Positions 56,784 through 64,000 of a DNA stretch of 64,000 nt are shown here, piece after piece (positions within the stretch are counted from its first letter, which is position 1; each line of letters begins with the position of its first letter). Below the pieces are notes generated by a model, which ran no database searches, was not told the DNA's origin, and was given only the letters and a program-made list of their open reading frames with translations. The position numbers were made by a program, and so were the translations under genes. Origin of the DNA: Psychrobacter piscatorii (GTDB taxonomy: Bacteria > Pseudomonadota > Gammaproteobacteria > Pseudomonadales > Moraxellaceae); contig NZ_CAJHAR010000013.1 in NCBI RefSeq assembly GCF_904846415.1, positions 1 to 64,000 on the forward strand. The letters run 5' to 3'.

Positions 56784-57734
56784 CTATTGATGCTGATTAT
56801 CGATAAAGTCAGCCACTTGTTTGCTTAATATCTGCCACAAGGTTTCTTGGGCGCTTTTGCTGCCCCAAGCATTGTGCGGACTGAATATGACGCGCGGATG
56901 GTCGCTGAGACTGAGTAATGGATCATTGTCAGCGATGGGTTCTTGTTCGAACACGTCACTGGCATAGCCGATGATTTGCTCGTTGTTAATCGCATCGGTC
57001 AATGCTTGGCTATCAACGACGCCGCCACGAGCAACGTTGACGATGAGTGGTTGTTTGCTCATTTTTGTCAACGTGTCTTTATTAATAAGATGCTCTGTGG
57101 TTTCATTCAGCGGACAGTGCAGGCTTATCACATCTGCACGAGCTAATACCTCATCAAACGCCGTGTACTCATCGCTGCGAGGCGTGCGCCCTTGATGCTC
57201 CGCCCATAGAACTGTCATACCAAATGCGCGGGCGATTTCGGTTACACGCTTGCCAATGGTGCCAATACCAATGATACCTAGCGTCTTATCTTCCAAATCT
57301 ATCAGCGGAATATCCAGCAGACAAAAATTCCCGTTTGCTAGCCATGTGCCATCAGCGACTTTTTGGTGATAATGAATACCAGCACGCATCGCGGTCAGCA
57401 TTAACATAAAGGTATGCTCAGGCACACTTTTTACCGCATAACCTGCAACATTATAAAGTGCTACGCCATGTTTATCGCAAGCGGCTTGATCGACGTTATT
57501 CATACCAGTGGCGGTCAGTTGAATCAATTTTAGCTTAGGTAGGCCAGCGATCACCTCCGCGCCAATTTGCACTTTATTGGTGATGATGATATCGGCATCT
57601 TTACAGCGCTCAATGATGAGGTCTGTGTCTTTTGGTGTGTCGTTATAAGTGATGTAATCGCTCACGCCTGCCGGTGCAGGTAAGTCAATACCATCAGAAA
57701 AAGTGCCTTTATCCAAAAAAACGGCTTGCATCAT
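56784..57734 (-). CDS. D-2-hydroxyacid dehydrogenase
   Basis: This 316-residue NAD(P)-dependent oxidoreductase has the nucleotide motif GIIGIGTIGKRVTEIARAFG (residues ~147-166). It also has the catalytic VNVARGGVVDSQAL arginine, the EQEP glutamate segment and the His in FSPHNAWGS. It is of the glycerate/lactate/hydroxypyruvate group, and the substrate is not certain. In the third hydrophobic block, NVARGG replaces the more usual NTSRG, as in some hydroxypyruvate reductases. Confidence 0.85.
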   Translation of the reverse strand: MMQAVFLDKGTFSDGIDLPAPAGVSDYITYNDTPKDTDLIIERCKDADIIITNKVQIGAEVIAGLPKLKLIQLTATGMNNVDQAACDKHGVALYNVAGYAVKSVPEHTFMLMLTAMRAGIHYHQKVADGTWLANGNFCLLDIPLIDLEDKTLGIIGIGTIGKRVTEIARAFGMTVLWAEHQGRTPRSDEYTAFDEVLARADVISLHCPLNETTEHLINKDTLTKMSKQPLIVNVARGGVVDSQALTDAINNEQIIGYASDVFEQEPIADNDPLLSLSDHPRVIFSPHNAWGSKSAQETLWQILSKQVADFIDNQHQ

Positions 57735-58181
57735 GATTCCTTATTTATAGTTGCCTTATAGATAGTAATAGTTGCCAAATAAATCGTTATCGGCTTAATG
57801 TAGCACGTTGGTGTTTTTAGTCAAAAACGAATCCATTAAATATTGGCTAAGTTGGTATAAGCGCCTCTTGGTTAAGTCGGCATAAGCGTCTAAAAAACAA
57901 AGTAATTTATATCATGAGCGGATTTACTGAGCATGATTGGGCCCAAAGACCTTATAAAGTCATGGGTATCATAAGCCACCTCTTGAAAATTGAACTTAAC
58001 GCACTCATCTAGCCGCTAACGTTATATAATGGTACGGCTTGGCTGCTGGTTTCAGTTTTACTAAGATTATGACACTGCATTTGCATCTATTGACGATTTG
58101 CCTCATTTTTAACCTGACTGTTATCACAAGCCACCATTGCTATCTAATTTTTAATTATCTGAGTACAAAAGACTTCGCCTT
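57735..58181. other. Intergenic region between the D-2-hydroxyacid dehydrogenase and rapA genes
   Basis: These 447 bases show no gene, repeat or RNA. They should contain the divergent promoters of the two neighbours. Confidence 0.4.
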
Positions 58182-61085
58182 ATGACTATCTCTATTGCTT
58201 CATTGCACAGTACTGAATTCGCCGTTGGCCAACGTTATTTATCTGATACGGAGTCTGAGCTTGGCTTAGGTGTGGTTATCGATGTCGATGATCGATGTGT
58301 GCATATTTTATTTCCACAAAGTGAAGAGACGCGCGTCTACGCAAAAAACTCTGCGCCATTATCGCGCGTGGTGTTTAAGGTTGGCGATACTATCTATGAT
58401 CAAGATGGCAAAAGCTATACGGTCAATGCTGTCGATGAAGTCATGGGCGTACTCAAATATGGCGTCGATGAGCACGAGGGCAGCGCTGCTTCTAAAGGAA
58501 TAATGGAGACGCGCCTTGCTGCCAATATTACGTTGGCAAAGCCGCTTGAGCGTTTGCTTGCTGGTCGTATCGAGCGCGGCGATTGGTATGAGCTGCGCCA
58601 AGATATCTTACGTATGCAATCAGCGTTGGCAGGCCATCCACTCAAAGGGTTGATGGGTGCACGTGTCGATATCATCGAGCATCAGCTGTATATCGCACAC
58701 GAAGTCGGTAAGCGTATCGCGCCGCGTGTACTATTGGCTGATGAAGTGGGCCTTGGTAAAACCATCGAAGCGGGCATGATTATCCATCAGCAGCTGCTAA
58801 CGGGTAAAGCTGAGCGCGTTTTGATTTTGGTGCCAGATAGCTTGCAGTATCAATGGATGATTGAGCTGCGTCGTCGCTTTAATCTGAATTTTGCATTATT
58901 TGATTTGGTACGTACGGCTGCGATTAAAGAACATGATCCTGAGCAAAACGTCTTTGCCACTGAGCAATGTATCATCGCCGGTATGGACTTGTTGATTGAC
59001 CATCCTGATTTGTATGATCAAGCGATGGAGGCAGGATTTGATCTATTAGTTGTGGACGAAGCGCATCATCTGCATTGGGATGAGGCACAAGGCGGCAATG
59101 ATAAATATGACCTAGTGGCAGACTTTGCAGAAGAGACGCCAGGCGTGATGCTACTGACAGCAACGCCAGAGCAGCTTGGCGCGCAAAGTCACTTTGCCCG
59201 TTTGCGTCTGCTTGATCCAGATCGCTTCGATGATCTAGATGAGTTTATCGATGGTCAAGAAGCGTTTGCGGAAACGGCAGCAGTCGCTGGTGTATTAATA
59301 GAAGACAAGCCGCTCAATGACGGTCAAATCGCTGCTCTGAGTAGCTTATTAGACATCAGTATGGATGAGCTGTCCACGATCAATGAAGACGACAAACTGC
59401 GCACCTATGCGCTCAACGAGCTATTAGATCGTCACGGTACCGGTCGTATTTTGTTCCGCAATACGCGTGAGAGCGTAAAAGGGTTCTATGGTCGTAGCAG
59501 CCAGCCGCACCCACTGCCACTCCCTGACGCATGGAAAGACAGCTATCAAACCAATGGCAAATTGCGTGAGCAGCTATGGGGTGAAGAAAACCAACCAGAT
59601 GGTGGCTGGCTAGAAGATGATCCACGCGTCTCTTGGTTGGTGGATATCTTGCGCGGTGAGCTTAAGCAGCAAAAAGTGCTATTAATCGCTCGTAGTGGCG
59701 CGACGGTAGAGAGTTTAGAGGCCGTATTGCGTCTGCATGCAGGCATCAAAACCGCTATCTTCACTGAGCAAATGACTCTGCTTGAGCGTGACCAAGCAGC
59801 AGCATTTTTCGCAGATAGCGAAGGCGCACAGATACTATTGTGTTCAGAGATTGGCTCAGAAGGTCGTAACTTCCAGTTTGCAAGCCAGCTGATCTTATGG
59901 GATTTACCTGCCAACCCAGATACCTTGGAGCAGCGTATCGGTCGCCTAGACCGTATCGGTCAGACGCAACAAATCATGCTGCATGTACCTTACGTACAGG
60001 GCACGGCGCAAGAGCGTCTGTATCATTGGTATAACGATGCACTAAATATGTTTAATCAGATATCGCCAACGGCACAAAGCGTGCAAGAGCAGTATATTCA
60101 AGAGCTCAAGCCAATGCTAGAAGGCGCGGACACTGCTGAAAACAATGTCATTTTACAAGACGTCATTGATGAGGCGTTACAGACACGATTGGGGCTAGAG
60201 GCGCAGCTACAAGCTGGCCGTGATCGTCTGCTAGAGTACAACTCATGCCGTCCGCGTGTCGCTGGACGTATTGCGGATGCCATGCGTGACTTTGATGGCA
60301 ATAATTTGCTGCCGCATTTCATCGAGCGTTTCTTTGCGTCTGCCAATATCGATCATAATATCCAGCGTGATGGTTCGTGGGTCATCGCACCGATCGATAG
60401 CACCGAGATCAGTGACTATATCGATGGCTTGCCGCTTGGTGATGAAGACGGTATGACGTTGACCTTTGAGCGTGAGCAAGCGCTTCAACGTGAAGACATC
60501 GAATTTATCACGCACGAGCATCCATTGATGCGTGCAATTTATGAGCTTGCTAGTACCAGCACCTTTGGTAATACGACCGTTGCTATGCTAAAAAGTGCCG
60601 CTGTACCGCAAGGTATGGTACTGCTAGAAGTGAACTTCCGTGTTGAAGCCATCGCACCAAAAGTGCTTAATCTGCCAGCGACATTGACCACGCAAAATAT
60701 TCGTGTCTTTATCAGTGAGCAGGGCAGTGATTTATCCGCCCGTATCAGTGCTGATATGATCATGCCGCATGTGGAACGCTTGGATAAAAACCGTGCCCGC
60801 CAAGTAATCAAAGTGCGCGGTGATGTGATAGAGCAGCGTTATTATGAAGCCGAAGATATCGCACGCGAGCAAATCGCTGAGATTGGTGAACAAGCAAGCG
60901 CGCGCTTTAGCCAGCAGTGGTCACGTGAGATCAAACGTCTCAAGCACTTGCAAACCATCAATCCAAACGTACGTCCCGAAGAGATTGAACGCTTAGAGCA
61001 GCTCAAGGCTCAAGGAGAGCAAGCGCTTGGTAATTTATCGCTAGTGCCGGACTCTATTCGCGTACTGGTGGCAGTGAAGCCATAA
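58182..61085 (+). CDS. rapA: RNA polymerase-associated ATPase RapA
   Basis: RapA is a Swi2/Snf2-type ATPase that binds RNA polymerase and recycles it after transcription. The 967-residue protein has the N-terminal Tudor-like domains (FAVGQRYLSDTESELGLGVV), Walker A LADEVGLGKTIEAGMI near residue 187 and the helicase box VVDEAHHLHW near 291. It also has motif V/VI ILLCSEIGSEGRNFQFA and QRIGRLDRIGQTQ. The length equals E. coli RapA (968). Confidence 0.95.
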   Translation: MTISIASLHSTEFAVGQRYLSDTESELGLGVVIDVDDRCVHILFPQSEETRVYAKNSAPLSRVVFKVGDTIYDQDGKSYTVNAVDEVMGVLKYGVDEHEGSAASKGIMETRLAANITLAKPLERLLAGRIERGDWYELRQDILRMQSALAGHPLKGLMGARVDIIEHQLYIAHEVGKRIAPRVLLADEVGLGKTIEAGMIIHQQLLTGKAERVLILVPDSLQYQWMIELRRRFNLNFALFDLVRTAAIKEHDPEQNVFATEQCIIAGMDLLIDHPDLYDQAMEAGFDLLVVDEAHHLHWDEAQGGNDKYDLVADFAEETPGVMLLTATPEQLGAQSHFARLRLLDPDRFDDLDEFIDGQEAFAETAAVAGVLIEDKPLNDGQIAALSSLLDISMDELSTINEDDKLRTYALNELLDRHGTGRILFRNTRESVKGFYGRSSQPHPLPLPDAWKDSYQTNGKLREQLWGEENQPDGGWLEDDPRVSWLVDILRGELKQQKVLLIARSGATVESLEAVLRLHAGIKTAIFTEQMTLLERDQAAAFFADSEGAQILLCSEIGSEGRNFQFASQLILWDLPANPDTLEQRIGRLDRIGQTQQIMLHVPYVQGTAQERLYHWYNDALNMFNQISPTAQSVQEQYIQELKPMLEGADTAENNVILQDVIDEALQTRLGLEAQLQAGRDRLLEYNSCRPRVAGRIADAMRDFDGNNLLPHFIERFFASANIDHNIQRDGSWVIAPIDSTEISDYIDGLPLGDEDGMTLTFEREQALQREDIEFITHEHPLMRAIYELASTSTFGNTTVAMLKSAAVPQGMVLLEVNFRVEAIAPKVLNLPATLTTQNIRVFISEQGSDLSARISADMIMPHVERLDKNRARQVIKVRGDVIEQRYYEAEDIAREQIAEIGEQASARFSQQWSREIKRLKHLQTINPNVRPEEIERLEQLKAQGEQALGNLSLVPDSIRVLVAVKP

Positions 61086-61102
61086 ATATTGAGAAGATAG
61101 TC

Positions 61103-61134
61103 AAAAACGAGATGTTGTTAGACATCTCGTTTTT
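61103..61134 (+). terminator. Terminator of rapA
   Basis: The perfect 13-bp stem aaaaacgagatgt / acatctcgttttt has a 6-base loop and is followed by more T. It lies 18 bp after the rapA stop. Confidence 0.92.
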
Positions 61135-61279
61135 TTATGAATTAGTTTGCTTGAATCAATGAATTAAGTGCGATTTGTCTCGTACAAATAGTTAAGCAAT
61201 ACTTATGAGTAAGCTGACAGTAACTAGTCAAAGCCAACAATATTGGGTAATATGTTTACCTTTTCTATCGAAAATGAAA

Positions 61280-61312
61280 ATACAGCCATGGCCTGATGAG
61301 CTATGGCTGTAT
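61280..61312. terminator. Hairpin in the rapA-tesB intergenic region
   Basis: A perfect 10-bp stem atacagccat / atggctgtat has a 13-base loop. It stands alone between rapA and tesB, 150 bp after the rapA terminator, and has no strong T-run. Its role is uncertain; it could be an RNA-processing or regulatory hairpin. Confidence 0.45.
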
Positions 61313-61459
61313 GTTTGTTCTAAAGTCTCCCTTGTGTATTTCCGCAAGCGATCTCATATTATTTTAAATTCAAGCGCAGCATCTATATGGCATCGAGATT
61401 GTTAGATGCGTATGTTTGGATGCTGAGCGTGTTTGATAAAAATAAGGAAACATATTGTC

Positions 61460-62362
61460 ATGTCCGATAATTCACAACTGATTGATGAGCTGCTGGCTAC
61501 GATCGCGCTTATTGAGGTTACCCCCGATGTCTTTGAGGGTAAGAGCCATGACTATGTGGGCAGTCGTATATTTGGCGGGCAAGTATTGGCCCAAGCGATC
61601 ATGTCAGCAGCGCATACATTAGATCAAGACAAGCCTTGTCACTCTCTGCATGGGTATTTTTTGCGTGGCGGTGATATCAATCAACCAGTAATCTATCAAG
61701 TGCGCCGTCTGCGTGATGGCCGCAGTTTATCTGCGCGTGAAGTGACGGCTATTCAGTACAAAGAAGTGCGCGGGAAACCACCGATTGAGCAAGTGATATT
61801 TTCAATGATTGCCTCGTTTTCACCGATGGAGGAGGGCTTAGCCTATCAAGAAGACATGCCTGTTTATCCACCGCCAGAAGATCTATTGACAGAGCAAGAT
61901 TTAAAAGAAGAGTACGTGGGCAAAGTACCAGATGCGCTCAAAGCACGGTTTATGCGCCGCCGTCATGTTGAGATAAAACCTGTCAAGCCGCGCAATCCGA
62001 TCAATCCAGAACCAATGAAACCTAAACAAGCCAACTGGTTACGCATCCATAAGCTCGGCAATCAGCCCGTTGCTATTCAGCAAGCGCTTTTGGCGTTTTC
62101 GTCTGATTTTTACTTGGTTGGTACTGGGCTGATGTCACATGGCGTAAGCTTTATGACCAGTGGATTACAAGCTGCTAGTATTGACCACTCTATGCATTTT
62201 CACCGTGAGTTTGATTTGAATGACTGGCTGCTCTATGACATGTGGAGTGATACTACGTCCAATGCTAAAGGGCTGAATCATGGTCAGTTTTGGCAAGACG
62301 GCAAACTGGTCGCTACTGTGCAGCAAGAAGGCTTAATGCGCTTGCGCGTACCAAAGTCTTAG
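61460..62362 (+). CDS. tesB: Acyl-CoA thioesterase II
   Basis: This double-hotdog thioesterase hydrolyses medium and long acyl-CoAs. The start MSDNSQLIDELL (61460) is preceded by aagga; the frame is open nine codons upstream. Motifs are FGGQVLAQAIMSA and SLHGYFLRGGD in the first half, and SIDHSMHFHREFDLNDWLLYD and ATVQQEGLMR in the second, with the catalytic Asp/Gln. It has 300 residues, slightly longer than the family's 285-290. A terminator follows. Confidence 0.93.
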   Translation: MSDNSQLIDELLATIALIEVTPDVFEGKSHDYVGSRIFGGQVLAQAIMSAAHTLDQDKPCHSLHGYFLRGGDINQPVIYQVRRLRDGRSLSAREVTAIQYKEVRGKPPIEQVIFSMIASFSPMEEGLAYQEDMPVYPPPEDLLTEQDLKEEYVGKVPDALKARFMRRRHVEIKPVKPRNPINPEPMKPKQANWLRIHKLGNQPVAIQQALLAFSSDFYLVGTGLMSHGVSFMTSGLQAASIDHSMHFHREFDLNDWLLYDMWSDTTSNAKGLNHGQFWQDGKLVATVQQEGLMRLRVPKS

Positions 62363-62395
62363 AGCAGTTATTAGCTCCCGTTATACTGTCATCAT

Positions 62396-62433
62396 AAAAA
62401 AGCGACTCATTATCCATCATGAGTCGCTTTTTT
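62396..62433. terminator. Bidirectional terminator between tesB and mutY
   Basis: A 15-bp perfect stem aaaaaagcgactcat / atgagtcgctttttt with an 8-base loop lies between convergent genes. Confidence 0.93.
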
Positions 62434-62458
62434 TTATGCCAGTCTTTTACACTAATTT

Positions 62459-63745
62459 TTATTCCAAAATCTTAATCATCGCACGAGGTAGTCCCAAACT
62501 GTCTTGTGCTGCTTGTTCGGTCAGCCATTTAAAATCAATCTCGGCTGCTGCTAGTTTCTCGTTGAGTTTTATCATTTGCACAGCATCGACAGTTAGTTTG
62601 CGCGGAGTTAAATACCAATGGAAATGCGTCAATGAATGCTTGATAGGGGCGTCATCTAATAATGTATTGCTAACTGAATCGGTCACCAATTCATTTGTTA
62701 TCAGCCATTCGTTGATAATTTGCTCAGCCGTGGTGAACTCTGTCTCGTATATTTTTTCATTACTGCGTACATCGCTTGTCGTATTTGACGATTTATCATC
62801 GCTCGTGGCTGATTTTTTATCAGCAGTTTTGCCAGTTGCCTTGCTATTCGCTTTACCGTCGACTTTTTCCACGAACTGTAATGGCAAACTCCATAATCCA
62901 CCCCAAATGCCATTGTCAGGGCGCTGTAGCCACAATATCTCACCATCTACGCTTTGTATCAGTAACGCATCACTGAACTTGCTCGGTTTGGGCTGCTTTT
63001 TTGCTTTGACAGGGTAGTCAGTCTCGCGCCCTTGCGCATGTGCCAAGCAGTCATCTTTTAATGGACATAATAGACAAGCAGGTTTGCTACGGGTACATAA
63101 TGTCGCGCCCATATCCATCATGGCTTGCGCAAATAATCCTGAGTTCTCTGTCGGTGTTAGGCGTTCTGCCAATGCCCATAAGTCTTTGGTCGTGGCAGAT
63201 TTGGTAATGTCACCATCGATGGCGGCCCAGCGCGTCAATACCCGTTTGACATTGCCATCACAGATGACACCATAATGATGCAATCCCATCGCCATAATCG
63301 CCCCAGCGGTCGATGGGCCAACACCGGAAATCGCTTCCCATCCTGCTAGCGTCTGCGGAAACTCGCCCATTTCCTCGATTACCTCAACCAACTGCTTAGC
63401 ACCTTTATGCAAATTACGTGCGCGTGCATAATAGCCAAGTCCTGCCCAGTGCTCGGCAACCAAATCCCAGTCGGCAGCGGCTAAATCTTGCACAGTTGGA
63501 AAGGTGCCCATAAACCGTGCAAAGTAGGGCAGTACTGTGGTCACTTGTGTTTGCTGAAGCATGACTTCGGATAGCCAAACAATATAAGGGTTGGGCGTGT
63601 CAGTTTGGTGCTGTTGCCACGGCAAATCATGGCGACCGTTATCACTAAACCAATCGAGTAGGCGTGGGGCGAAGGAGCTAAGGGAAGAGGTGGTGTGGTT
63701 AAAAGTTGTGTCAGAAGATTCAGAATTAGCAGTTGGCTGGGTCAT
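62459..63745 (-). CDS. mutY: A/G-specific adenine DNA glycosylase MutY
   Basis: MutY removes adenine mispaired with 8-oxoguanine. The 428-residue protein has LPWQ, SEVMLQQTQVTTVLPYF with the catalytic Glu, the helix-hairpin-helix GVGPSTAGAIMAMG and the catalytic Asp in ICDGNVKRVL. The iron-sulfur ligands are in CTRSKPACLLCPLKDDC. The C-terminal Nudix-like 8-oxoG recognition domain is interrupted after FVEKVDG by a ~45-residue Lys/Ser/Thr-rich low-complexity insert, making it longer than the usual 350-360 residues. Confidence 0.95.
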   Translation of the reverse strand: MTQPTANSESSDTTFNHTTSSLSSFAPRLLDWFSDNGRHDLPWQQHQTDTPNPYIVWLSEVMLQQTQVTTVLPYFARFMGTFPTVQDLAAADWDLVAEHWAGLGYYARARNLHKGAKQLVEVIEEMGEFPQTLAGWEAISGVGPSTAGAIMAMGLHHYGVICDGNVKRVLTRWAAIDGDITKSATTKDLWALAERLTPTENSGLFAQAMMDMGATLCTRSKPACLLCPLKDDCLAHAQGRETDYPVKAKKQPKPSKFSDALLIQSVDGEILWLQRPDNGIWGGLWSLPLQFVEKVDGKANSKATGKTADKKSATSDDKSSNTTSDVRSNEKIYETEFTTAEQIINEWLITNELVTDSVSNTLLDDAPIKHSLTHFHWYLTPRKLTVDAVQMIKLNEKLAAAEIDFKWLTEQAAQDSLGLPRAMIKILE

Positions 63746-63850
63746 AAGCTCTATTATTTAGTTTTTTGAAGGTAAACAATTATACCTGATATACGTATTT
63801 GCTACGACCCAACTTTAACGTGATGCTATTGAATAACATAATAAAAATAA

Positions 63851-64000
63851 CTACTTAACGATGTCGAAAAGCAGGAGGTTGTTGATCGTTTGTTTAATAT
63901 AACTGTCACAATGCACATCGTCGATATAATCATACTTGGATAAACTAACCCCAATACGAGCCATCACTGATTTTCGATCAATAGTACTAATTGGTAGATC
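63851..64000 (-). CDS. 3' end of an unidentified gene (partial, runs off the window)
   Basis: The minus-strand frame is open from the window edge to TAG at 63853-63851 and encodes 49 residues, including STIDRKSVMARIGVS and INNLLLFDIVK. No family is recognised from this tail. The ~100 bases to mutY contain no other feature. Confidence 0.55.
   Translation of the reverse strand, partial: DLPISTIDRKSVMARIGVSLSKYDYIDDVHCDSYIKQTINNLLLFDIVK

Noticed and set aside
61205..61405. 66-codon open frame between rapA and tesB
   Set aside because: It contains the 10-bp hairpin at 61280-61312 and has no family features; better explained as non-coding.

Overview
The window looks like a chromosomal segment of a gammaproteobacterium of the Moraxellaceae, most likely Psychrobacter. 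This rests on overall protein resemblance and gene content: hisIE next to tatABC, rpmI-rplT, pheST-ihfA, a complete urtABCDE set, ccmFGHI and a RapA-type ATPase. No rRNA gene or marker that would fix the species is present, so the genus is an inference.

Layout. 1-809: the end of an unidentified gene and a second, N-terminally altered tatC. 907-2196: an ATP-grasp protein. 2441-6975: cytochrome c maturation genes ccmF-ccmG-ccmH-ccmI, with overlapping stops and starts. 7.0-14.2 kb: a patchwork accessory region. It holds a TauE/SafE permease, an IS982-type element (with target duplication) inserted in a decayed serine recombinase gene, sixteen perfect 8-bp repeats, a Fic protein, an intact serine recombinase with a res-like site, a cation diffusion facilitator, a 68-bp ends-only insertion sequence remnant, spaced direct repeats and a dif-like site. 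14.2-22.5 kb: an integrated element with an intact divergent thymidylate synthase and an operon of three tyrosine recombinases plus a small coiled-coil protein, organised much like Tn554-type transposons. The element interrupts the resident thyA, whose first ~200 codons remain at 22.46-23.05 kb. An IS5-type element has landed inside the element and cut the end off its first recombinase.

23.2-64 kb is mostly ordinary core genome. It holds lgt; the urea ABC transporter urtABCDE, with a sigma-54-like promoter before urtA; a DUF4139 protein, an NRDE protein, a zinc alcohol dehydrogenase, rppH, OsmC and MAPEG proteins, dusC, a UvrD-like helicase, tatABC, hisIE and a thioesterase. Then come rpmI-rplT, pheS-pheT-ihfA, a ypfJ-type metallopeptidase, two small envelope proteins, rho, trxA, an RluA-type pseudouridine synthase, a flavin monooxygenase gene broken by a palindrome-forming insertion, a D-2-hydroxyacid dehydrogenase, rapA, tesB and mutY.

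The most interesting system is the thyA-targeting element. It destroys an essential nucleotide-synthesis gene on entry yet carries a different, complete thymidylate synthase that could replace the lost activity. Its right junction lies within about 12 bp of thyA codons that can be read directly. Its left junction and the 3' part of thyA are not recognisable in the window, so the left side has probably been rearranged since insertion.
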